The notes under the pieces: model-generated | What the model saw: only the letters and a program-made list of their open reading frames with translations | Told to the model about the DNA's origin: nothing | Database searches by the model: none | NCBI RefSeq assembly: GCF_013343235.1 | Contig: NZ_CP040094.1 | Location: 5,575,001-5,639,000, forward strand | Direction: 5' to 3' | Length of the DNA: 64,000 nt | DNA from: Nostoc sp. TCL240-02 | GTDB lineage: Bacteria; Cyanobacteriota; Cyanobacteriia; Cyanobacteriales; Nostocaceae | Translations under genes and position numbers: made by a program | Part shown: in pieces, positions 9,359-16,459 of the stretch | Layout of the letters: the number at the start of each line of letters is the position of its first letter | How positions within the stretch are numbered: the stretch's first letter is position 1

Positions 9359-10693
9359 GTGGGAAAAATTCAATTCATAGATAGGCTGCGATTGGGTTTC
9401 GCGGTATCAGTGGCAAAAAGTGTGACGTTTATAGTGCGATCGCTCCGTCTGGGTGCTGCTAGTGTATTACCAGGCTCAATTGCTCGTCGCATTGAACCCC
9501 GACTTTTACAATTATTGAGTCAGCAAGTTAAAAACGGAGTGATTTTAATTGCTGGTACTAACGGCAAAACTACTACAGCGCTGCTTTTATGTACAATCCT
9601 AGAACGCAAGGGTTTTCGCGTAACTCATAATTCTACAGGTGCAAATCTAGAAAATGGCTTGATGACGGCGTTGTTAGAAAGCACCAACTTACTAGGTACG
9701 CTAAATACTGATTACGCAATTTTAGAAGTTGATGAAAATATTGTCCCCAGAGTATTAAAGCCACTCCAGCCGCGAATTATTCTCTGTTTAAACTTGTTCC
9801 GCGACCAACTCGATCGGTACGGAGAAGTAGATACAATTAGTAAACGTTGGACAAAAGTTATTTCTACCCTACCAACAGAAACGGTGGTAATTCCTAATGC
9901 TGATGACCCAACTTTATCTAATCTTGGTCAGCAGTTACCGCAACGGGTGTTATTCTTTGGCTTAAATGAACCAGAACATTATCTAGAAGCAATTCCTCAC
10001 GCTGTCGATTCTATCTATTGCCCCAAATGTGGACATTCTCTAGATTACAAGGGCGTTTATTTGTCTCATTTGGGAGATTTTACTTGTCCCAAGTGTGGTT
10101 TTACTAAAAGTAAACCAACTCTAGAAAGTAGTGAATGGTCGCAAATTCTGGTTGGTTTGTACAACAAATATAATACTTTAGCTGCTGCTACTGCGGCTAT
10201 TGAGTTAGAAGTTGATGAAGTAACAATCAGAGATACTATTAACAACTTCCAAGCTGCCTTTGGTCGGGCAGAAGATTTAGTAATTAATGGTAAACGAGTG
10301 CGGATATTGTTATCAAAAAATCCTGTAGGAACGAATGAAACCATTCGCGTAGTTACTCAAAGCACAGATAAAACCACACTATTGGTATTAAACGATCGCA
10401 CACCCGATGGTACTGATGTATCCTGGATTTGGGACGTGGATACCGAGAAATTAGTCGAACGCGGCGGGACTTTAGTAGTGAGTGGCGATCGCGTCTATGA
10501 TATGGCACTACGTCTACGTTACAGCCAAAAGTCCCCTGAGAGTAGCATAAATTTAATTGTAGAAGAAGATTTGCGACAAGCGATCGCAACTGCATTAGAG
10601 CATACACCAGAGAATGAAACTCTGCACATTCTGCCCACCTACTCAGCCATGCTAGAAGTGCGAGAAGTTCTGACTGGGCGGAAAATTCTTTAA
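9359..10693 (+). CDS. murT: lipid II isoglutaminyl synthase (glutamine-hydrolysing) subunit MurT
   Basis: The Mur-ligase-like catalytic subunit that, with GatD, amidates the alpha-carboxyl of D-Glu in lipid II to D-isoglutamine. The 444-residue protein has the ATP-binding P-loop GTNGKTT at about residues 66-72 and the Mur ligase central domain. A CxxC...CxxC zinc ribbon (YCPKCGH at about 220, TCPKCGF at about 242) is a hallmark of MurT. The C-terminal DUF1727 domain includes NPVGTNET and NDRTPDGTDVSWIWD. Translation appears to start at GTG 9359. gatD follows 70 bp downstream, the usual pair order. Confidence 0.93.
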   Translation: MGKIQFIDRLRLGFAVSVAKSVTFIVRSLRLGAASVLPGSIARRIEPRLLQLLSQQVKNGVILIAGTNGKTTTALLLCTILERKGFRVTHNSTGANLENGLMTALLESTNLLGTLNTDYAILEVDENIVPRVLKPLQPRIILCLNLFRDQLDRYGEVDTISKRWTKVISTLPTETVVIPNADDPTLSNLGQQLPQRVLFFGLNEPEHYLEAIPHAVDSIYCPKCGHSLDYKGVYLSHLGDFTCPKCGFTKSKPTLESSEWSQILVGLYNKYNTLAAATAAIELEVDEVTIRDTINNFQAAFGRAEDLVINGKRVRILLSKNPVGTNETIRVVTQSTDKTTLLVLNDRTPDGTDVSWIWDVDTEKLVERGGTLVVSGDRVYDMALRLRYSQKSPESSINLIVEEDLRQAIATALEHTPENETLHILPTYSAMLEVREVLTGRKIL

Positions 10694-10696
10694 ATT

Positions 10697-10763
10697 TGTC
10701 ATTTGTCATTGGTCATTTGTGATCGTCCAATTCCTAATTCCCCATTCCCCATTCCCAAAATTT
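10697..10763. repeat. heptamer short tandem repeats between murT and gatD
   Basis: Runs of GTCATTT/GTCATTG units are followed by CCCATTC-type units, filling the whole murT-gatD gap right up to the gatD ATG at 10764. No Shine-Dalgarno-like sequence remains in the gap. Confidence 0.8.
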
Positions 10764-11582
10764 ATGAGTTCTCAAAATTTGGAATTAACAATTGGTTGGT
10801 TGTACCCGACGCTGATGAGTACTTATGGCGATCGCGGTAATGTAATTACTATAGAACGTCGCGCCGAGTGGCGGGGATACGATGTGAAAGTGTTACCCCT
10901 AGATCAAAATTCCACAGCCGCAGATATTAAAACTGTAGATGTCATAGTGGGTGGTGGCGCACAAGATCGTCAGCAAGAAATTGTCATGCGTGATTTGCAA
11001 GGTGCGAAAGCCGATGCAATGCGCGAAAAAATCGAAAATGGCACACCAGGCGTATTTACCTGTGGTTCACCCCAATTACTGGGACATTATTATGAACCAG
11101 GCTTAGGACAACGGATTGATGGTTTAGGAATACTCGATTTAGTTTCCATCCATCCTGGTGAAAATACTAAGCGCTGTATTGGTAACTTAGTAATTGAAGT
11201 TACAGCTTCACGCCTAGCGCAAGATTTAAAAGAGATGACGGGTAGCACACCATATTTGGTAGGCTTTGAAAATCACGGCGGACGTACCAAGCTGGGGAAA
11301 GTGGAAGCATTGGGGCGCGTGGTGTACGGTTTGGGAAATAATGGAGAGGATGGGACAGAAGGAGCATTTTATCAGAATGCGATCGCTACTTATTCCCACG
11401 GCCCTTTGCTACCAAAAAATCCTTTCGTCGCCGATTGGTTAATTCAAACAGCATTGCGGCTAAAGTATCAGCAGGAAATTACGTTACAACCTTTAGATGA
11501 TAGTCTTGCTTTACAAGGGCGAGAAGCGATGTTTAAGCGATTGAAAGTCAGTTTACCAAATGCTGCTGCGGCGAAAGTTTAA
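10764..11582 (+). CDS. gatD: lipid II isoglutaminyl synthase subunit GatD (class I glutamine amidotransferase)
   Basis: The glutaminase partner of MurT, supplying ammonia for D-Glu amidation. From ATG 10764 it is 272 residues (MSSQNLELTIGWLYPTLMST). A 15-codon upstream extension to GTG 10719 would be encoded only by tandem repeat, so I reject it. The nucleophile Cys is in GVFTCGSPQ (about residue 100) and the catalytic His in TYSHGPLLPKNP (about 212), as expected for the CobB/CobQ-like GATase fold. TYGDRGN near the N-terminus and VGFENHGGRT are typical GatD segments. Co-transcription with murT is likely. Confidence 0.92.
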   Translation: MSSQNLELTIGWLYPTLMSTYGDRGNVITIERRAEWRGYDVKVLPLDQNSTAADIKTVDVIVGGGAQDRQQEIVMRDLQGAKADAMREKIENGTPGVFTCGSPQLLGHYYEPGLGQRIDGLGILDLVSIHPGENTKRCIGNLVIEVTASRLAQDLKEMTGSTPYLVGFENHGGRTKLGKVEALGRVVYGLGNNGEDGTEGAFYQNAIATYSHGPLLPKNPFVADWLIQTALRLKYQQEITLQPLDDSLALQGREAMFKRLKVSLPNAAAAKV

Positions 11583-11616
11583 CCTAAGTTCGCTGATTAA
11601 GCCTCTCTCCGTGTCG

Positions 11617-11785
11617 GGCTACGGTGTACACACAAGTCTTGAAATCCCACTTAAAACTTGGTTTCGTTGCCTTAACCTTAAAATTAGCGGGATAAATGGA
11701 GTTTCTAGTCGTCCAAAATTTGGGTATTTACGGGGCTAAAAGGGTTGAAACCTTTGCGGACTATACTTGTGTGTACACCGTAGCC
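11617..11785. mobile_element. MITE-like element, family 2, copy A
   Basis: A 169-bp segment bounded by perfect 21-bp inverted ends (GGCTACGGTGTACACACAAG...). It is flanked by GTGTCG on both sides (extendable to CGTGTCGG depending on where the ends are cut), as expected for a target-site duplication. The flanks themselves form a CCTCTCC/GGAGAGG hairpin that the element has split. The interior has no ORF. The same ends bound 22363-22507, and a single end occurs at 18822-18843. Confidence 0.75.
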
Positions 11786-11842
11786 GTGTCGGGGAGAGGT
11801 TTGGAGAGGGGTCAAATTTGACATCAAGCAAGAGGGCAAAAT

Positions 11843-12466
11843 ATGACTCAAGCCTCAACCAAACAAGTAACATTTGATGAATTTATCGCCTGGTATCCCG
11901 AATCTTCAGACAGGCATTATAAACTACATGATTGGGTAATTGTTGAAATGCCTAAGCCAACAGGGAAGCACTCAGAGATAGCCGGGTTCATCAATGGTTC
12001 TTTGTTTATTGAAATCACCCGTTTCTCAATCCCTTGCTTTATCCCTAAAGAATGTGTCATCAAGTCAGTTAACACTGATTCAGGTTATGAACCAGATGTC
12101 ATAGTTCTGGATAGACAAGCTGTTAGGGATGAATCTCGTTGGAAAAAAGAATCTATCATTACGCGGGGTAGTTCTGTCAAGTTGGTTGTAGAAGTTGTTT
12201 CAACCAACTGGAGTGATGATTATGCTTTGAAGCTAGAAGATTACGAGTCTTTGGGCATTCCAGAATATTGGATTGTAGACTATCTAGATTTAGGTGGTAG
12301 GCGCTTTATTGGCAATCCTAAACAACCAACTATTTCGATTTACCAATTAATTGAAGGTGAGTATCAAGTTAGGCAATTTAGAGGAAATGACCGAATTCAA
12401 TCGCTAGCCTTCCTAGAGTTGAATTTAACTGCTGAACAGATTTTTCGGGCTGGAGAAGTTGCGTAA
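11843..12466 (+). CDS. Uma2-family (DUF820) protein, PD-(D/E)XK nuclease fold
   Basis: A 207-residue member of the Uma2/DUF820 group, greatly expanded in cyanobacteria. The restriction-endonuclease-like core is visible: GYEPDVIVLD supplies the metal-binding Asp, and KLVVEVVS (Glu) with DYALKLEDYESLGIPEYWIVD forms the E-x(n)-K segment. The catalytic pattern seems intact, but no cellular role is established for the family. The C-terminus (LTAEQIFRAG) is complete. A transposase remnant lies directly downstream on the opposite strand. Confidence 0.9.
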   Translation: MTQASTKQVTFDEFIAWYPESSDRHYKLHDWVIVEMPKPTGKHSEIAGFINGSLFIEITRFSIPCFIPKECVIKSVNTDSGYEPDVIVLDRQAVRDESRWKKESIITRGSSVKLVVEVVSTNWSDDYALKLEDYESLGIPEYWIVDYLDLGGRRFIGNPKQPTISIYQLIEGEYQVRQFRGNDRIQSLAFLELNLTAEQIFRAGEVA

Positions 12467-12537
12467 AAAACGGCTAAAGAAGTACAAGAGTCATCAGATG
12501 CAGCAACTTTAATTAATCCAGTTGAGTCAGAAAATTC

Positions 12538-13224
12538 TAGCTTCCAATTATTTTTAATCCGCAAAACGAAATATTTATTTTCTTGCGCCAAGTCTTGAAT
12601 AAATTTCAACCCGGCAAATCCTCTGTCCATTACCCCAAGAGCATTTGTGGGTAAATTAAACATCATTTTCGAGCCAAAGTTATAATCATGAGCATGACCA
12701 AAATTGATGAAGTTATCTTCTGGGGTACCTGTAGCTAGATTTAAAGAACTAAAAAGTTTAACTTGATGATGTCCTAAAACCCATAACAATTTACTTGTTA
12801 AAGTAATAATTTTTGAATCAATAGGACAAATTGCGTATTTATCATGTAATCTTTTCTGAGTTTTATTATGGACTAATTCATTTAATTTTTGATAAATTCC
12901 TTGGAAGGGTTTTTGTTGACGGTGAGAGTTGGCTTTGGAAAAAGTAGAAATATCTACAACAAAAATCCTGTATTATTTAATATGAGTAAATAAATCTCGC
13001 ATACTTGTTAAACTCTTATCCAGGGCATAGGATAGCCAGCACTCGAAGAACAGACGACTGTTCAATACTGGATAATCGTTTTTTGGCAGGCTTTTCAGGA
13101 TATCTTTGACAATTTTGGGAAATGAATTTATAATCACAACCAAACTAATATATTTTAAGCCTTCGCCCAAAATTACCATATTTTGGGTTATTTTTATCAG
13201 ATTTTTCTTAACATTCAACACTTC
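12538..13224 (-). pseudogene. IS4-like DDE transposase remnant with internal stop and lost C-terminus
   Basis: Reading the minus strand from about 13224 gives a transposase N-terminus (LNVKKNLIKITQNMVILGEG...). An in-frame TAA at 12973-12975 interrupts it. The same frame then continues with the first catalytic Asp region (YRIFVVDISTFSKANSHRQQ), the second Asp (GVMDRGFAGLKF) and the following FVLRIKNNWKLE. Homology to a transposase stops near 12540; the third acidic residue and the C-terminus are missing. No inverted ends were recognised. The subfamily assignment (IS4 group) rests on DRGF and the Y/F-x2-R-like motif only. Confidence 0.8.
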
Positions 13225-13324
13225 TGGTACTTTTGCTGATACAGTAACAACTTTTGAGAGCTATTTTCCCATTAAACTTGTAAATGGCTAGAATCAAAGT
13301 GTTTACCTATTTGCGCTAAAAGTT

Positions 13325-13696
13325 TTGGCTACTGTATCTTGTCCCCACTGCCATCAACTTGTTGATAGTCAAGCTATTAGTTGTCCCTATTGCCGGACTA
13401 CACTCAAAGCTTACGGTCATCCCGGTATTCCATTGCACCGCGCTACTGGGGATGGGTATCTGTGCGACACCTGCACTTATCACGCTGATGATACTTGCAA
13501 TTTTCCTCAACGTCCCTACGCCAAAGACTGTACTCTCTACCAAAATATTGAACAGACAAAGTTAGAGTCGGAACAGCAGCGTTACACTAACAGTTTTGCT
13601 GTAACTGTGAAAACTTGGGTAAAAGACAATCAAGGTTTGCTGTTGCTATTAGGTTTATTATTGGTCTGTTTGTTGTTCGTGATATTAAGGTCTTGA
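13325..13696 (+). CDS. double zinc-ribbon protein with C-terminal membrane anchor
   Basis: A 123-residue protein. The N-terminus has SCPHCHQLVDSQAISCPYCR, a CxxC...CxxC zinc ribbon. A second cysteine cluster (YLCDTCTYHADDTCNFPQRP) follows. The C-terminus is a single hydrophobic helix (GLLLLLGLLLVCLLFVILRS), giving a tail-anchored layout. No ATG is available; TTG 13325 is the only plausible start, and the first residues (MATVSCPHC) support it. It resembles a cyanobacterial small zinc-ribbon family of unknown function. Confidence 0.8.
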   Translation: MATVSCPHCHQLVDSQAISCPYCRTTLKAYGHPGIPLHRATGDGYLCDTCTYHADDTCNFPQRPYAKDCTLYQNIEQTKLESEQQRYTNSFAVTVKTWVKDNQGLLLLLGLLLVCLLFVILRS

Positions 13697-13747
13697 TTGG
13701 TGTTTTGTAGGGAGTGGGGAATATAGCGTTTCTGGGCTGAATCTAAT

Positions 13748-13830
13748 ACAGACTTAACCCCCAACCCCTTCCCTTGTAAGGAAGGAGAGTAAGATTCAAA
13801 GCCTTTCTCCAAAAAAGAAAGAGGTCAAAA
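13748..13830. repeat. dispersed repeat, copy B of an inverted pair
   Basis: From ACAGACTTAACCCCCAACC through GTAAGATTCAAAGCC to AAGAAAGAGG, this is the reverse complement of the segment at 8086-8168 with scattered mismatches. It lies between the convergent zinc-ribbon gene and nblS. Confidence 0.7.
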
Positions 13831-13858
13831 ATAACAAACAATGCCCAATCCCTAAACT

Positions 13859-15805
13859 TTAGACCGTGGTGATTGTGGATGCTTCAGTAATAGCTTCAAC
13901 TTGTATCGCTGGCGCTTTTTCCTCAAAGGCGGCTAAGTCGAACCAGAAAGTTGTACCAATGCCAACTTCACTCACTAGATGGACTTTACTACGATGTCTG
14001 TCAATGATATTTCTGACAATCGATAATCCTAAACCTGTGCCTTCTAGGGTATGAACTCGATTTTCTACGCGAAAGAAGCGTTCAAAAATTGAGTGTTGAT
14101 CTTCTGTTGCAATACCAATTCCAGTATCGGAAATTTCAATTCGCACTGGGGAAAATTGAGTGTGGTTGGGCTTTAAATCTAGTTGGTAGGCGCGGATTGC
14201 GACTTTACCACCAGCTTTGGTGAATTTGAGGGCATTACCAATTAGGTTGCCAAAGACTTGTACTAACAGATCGTAATTACCCATTACCAGGGGTAAATTA
14301 GCAGCAACATCCTGAAGAAGTTCAACACCTTTATCTTTTGCATTGAGTTGGTAAGTACGCAATGTTTGCTCGATCGCTTGGGCTAGATCCACTCCATCGA
14401 AATTATACTGACGACCAGATTCTAGTTTTGATAAATCTAATACATCGTTAACTAGGCGGGTTAGGCGATCGGTTTCATGGTTAACTGTTTGCAAGAACTC
14501 TTGCCTTTCTTCTAATCCTAAGTCTTCGCCGTAGTCATGCAGGGTTTCAATATAGGTTTTGATGTTAAATAAAGGTGTTCGCAGTTCGTGAGAAACGTTG
14601 CTGATAAATTGACTTTTTGCATCGTTTAATTCCACCTCACGGGTTATATCTTGGACGGTAATTGCAATACCTTTGATGCTTTCTCTTTGCACGTTGAGTA
14701 CTGTCGTCAAGAGAATGCGGATTGTCCGTTGGGTGGGTTGGTTAAGAAAAATGCGGAATTCGGCACTTTCACATTCGCCTGCTGCCATTTCATACAATGG
14801 GCCACTGATTTCCATTTGTACTGCTGACGGCAAGTGATGCAACACATTGCAGCCGACCACATCAGCCGTTTCCCAGCCAAAAATTCGCCTGGCTGTAGGG
14901 TTGACTAATATCACCTGCATATTGTTATCAATCAACACAGCACCATCTGCGATCGTGGAAACTAGGGTTTCTAGCTTGGCTTTTTCGGCGGTCAGTTCTT
15001 CAATATTTTGTTCTTCATAGCGTTCTAATCGCTCTGCCATCTCATTAAAGCTTAAAATTAACTCCCCTAATTCGCCCCCTAAAGGTAAATCAATGCGTTG
15101 CTTGAAATTCCCGGTAGCAATTTCTTTTACCCCCACCAGGAGTTCTTTTATTGGTTTAGTAATAGTTAAAGCGTTTATTACACCTGCCAAAATTACCATT
15201 ACCCAAATCGTGATAAAAACGGCAATGGTGACATCGCGGGTAAAATTGGTGGAGATGACAGCAGTCTGATTGGGATTGATACCGATCGCTAATACACCTA
15301 AATATTTCTTATTAACGATCAGAGGAATAAATACATCGGTAACAACTCCATCTGGGGTCATGTGTTGCCGCACCATCGGCTTTTCCCCATCACCAGGGTA
15401 ATCTTCTGGCAGTTGTATTCGCCGTTTAATGGTGAGGGAATTTTCTACCTCGGCTTCCCAAAAAGGTATGCCAAAGAAGATTTCCCCGGTTTCATCAGCG
15501 TAAAGCATATAACGCACGCTAGAGGTGCTGCTGTAGAAGCGTTGAGAAAATTGGGCAACCTCCGTGAGATTATTATCAGCAACCAGGGGGGCAACATTGG
15601 CAGCAAGCAGCAAACCCAAGTCACGCCCGAAGCGGGTGTCATTCATCCGCGCGTCCTGCTGGATTGTATTCACAGCCCAGAAGGTCAAACCACTCATCAC
15701 CAAGGAAACCACTAATGTAGCCACAGCCAGCAGCTTAGTCTGGAGGGTGAACTCAGACCACCAACTTGCGATTGCATGTCGAATTGTTTTTAACAGAGTT
15801 AGCAT
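13859..15805 (-). CDS. nblS: sensor histidine kinase NblS (Hik33/DspA type)
   Basis: A 648-residue membrane histidine kinase with the NblS domain order. It has two transmembrane helices (about 24-47 and 185-207) around an extracytoplasmic sensor loop, a HAMP domain (about 208-262), a PAS domain (about 270-375), HisKA with the phospho-His in NVSHELRTPLFNIKTY (about residue 405), and HATPase_c with NLIGNALKFT and GTGLGLSIVRNII. In cyanobacteria this conserved kinase controls phycobilisome degradation and high-light and nutrient-stress responses, acting through RpaB-type regulators; that role is known from the family, not shown here. The N-terminus (LLKTIRHAIASWWSEFTLQT) matches orthologues. No regulator gene is adjacent. 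Confidence 0.92.
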   Translation of the reverse strand: MLTLLKTIRHAIASWWSEFTLQTKLLAVATLVVSLVMSGLTFWAVNTIQQDARMNDTRFGRDLGLLLAANVAPLVADNNLTEVAQFSQRFYSSTSSVRYMLYADETGEIFFGIPFWEAEVENSLTIKRRIQLPEDYPGDGEKPMVRQHMTPDGVVTDVFIPLIVNKKYLGVLAIGINPNQTAVISTNFTRDVTIAVFITIWVMVILAGVINALTITKPIKELLVGVKEIATGNFKQRIDLPLGGELGELILSFNEMAERLERYEEQNIEELTAEKAKLETLVSTIADGAVLIDNNMQVILVNPTARRIFGWETADVVGCNVLHHLPSAVQMEISGPLYEMAAGECESAEFRIFLNQPTQRTIRILLTTVLNVQRESIKGIAITVQDITREVELNDAKSQFISNVSHELRTPLFNIKTYIETLHDYGEDLGLEERQEFLQTVNHETDRLTRLVNDVLDLSKLESGRQYNFDGVDLAQAIEQTLRTYQLNAKDKGVELLQDVAANLPLVMGNYDLLVQVFGNLIGNALKFTKAGGKVAIRAYQLDLKPNHTQFSPVRIEISDTGIGIATEDQHSIFERFFRVENRVHTLEGTGLGLSIVRNIIDRHRSKVHLVSEVGIGTTFWFDLAAFEEKAPAIQVEAITEASTITTV

Positions 15806-15972
15806 CTTAAATAAAGTTGTTAGTAGTCTTTGTTATAAAGCCCAACAACTAAAAAATTAACAGTTAATTTGACAAATATGTTAGAGGAACGGGAATGGGG
15901 AATTATTAGAGGGTATCTCTGTTAAGGTTGTCTTAACGAATTTACCTCATTTGGGCGATGGAGTTGAAAAAG

Positions 15973-16132
15973 AGGCAGGGGAGCAGGTGGTCACTGAGCG
16001 TAGCCGAAGTGGAGTAGGGGGCAGGGGGCAGGGGAGCAGGGGGAGTAAAGAGAAAATTTTAGTGATTTTTTCTACCGAAATGGCCATGAATACATTTATT
16101 TCTTTTTCTTTCCCTGCCTCTTGTTGATATCC
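15973..16132. repeat. dispersed repeat element, copy 2
   Basis: Bounded by AGAGGCAGGGGAGCAG (left) and CCCTGCCTCT (right) in inverted orientation, with extra G-rich tandem units (GGGGGCAGGGGGCAGGGGAG) inside. Its right half is similar to the element at 7204-7324. A short GAGCGTAGCCGAAGTGGAG motif is embedded in the left half. Confidence 0.6.
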
Positions 16133-16259
16133 AATTGAGGATTAAGGCGTTAAACCCCATTTTTTTAATATTGGTTACGCACAGATGAGTAGTCTAACAA
16201 AAATCCCACCTGTAGAGATTTTGAGCGAGTTATCTGACTGGGGTTATCTTTCTTCTGTA

Positions 16260-16445
16260 TGAAGATGCGCTAAACCATAGCAGGCTACCGCAAAGGGCGC
16301 ATAGACACTTTAGCGGAGCGTCTCGTAGAGAATTGGCTTCCCGCAGGGTAGGACACAAAGAAAGAAAAACGAACCGCAAAGGGCGCAAAGGACACAAAGA
16401 AAGAAAGAGAAGTTAAAAGGGTTTGGTGCAATCTCACAAAGAAAT
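16260..16445. repeat. repeat-rich spacer upstream of the pabAB stop
   Basis: This part of the 654-bp gap between nblS and pabAB contains the common Nostoc-type motif AGCGGAGCGTCTCGTAGAGA with CTTCCCGCAGGG, and two copies of an AAAGGGCGCA(A/T)AG-AAGAAAG type unit (CGCAAAGGGCGCA...). Just before it (16184) is a 25-codon open frame (MSSLTKIPPVEILSELSDWG...) too short to call a gene. Confidence 0.5.
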
Positions 16446-16459
16446 GGTATTAGCGGCGG

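Noticed and set aside
12397..12537. C-terminus of the transposase frame
   Set aside because: The frame stays open by chance into the antisense of the Uma2 gene; homology to transposases stops near 12540.
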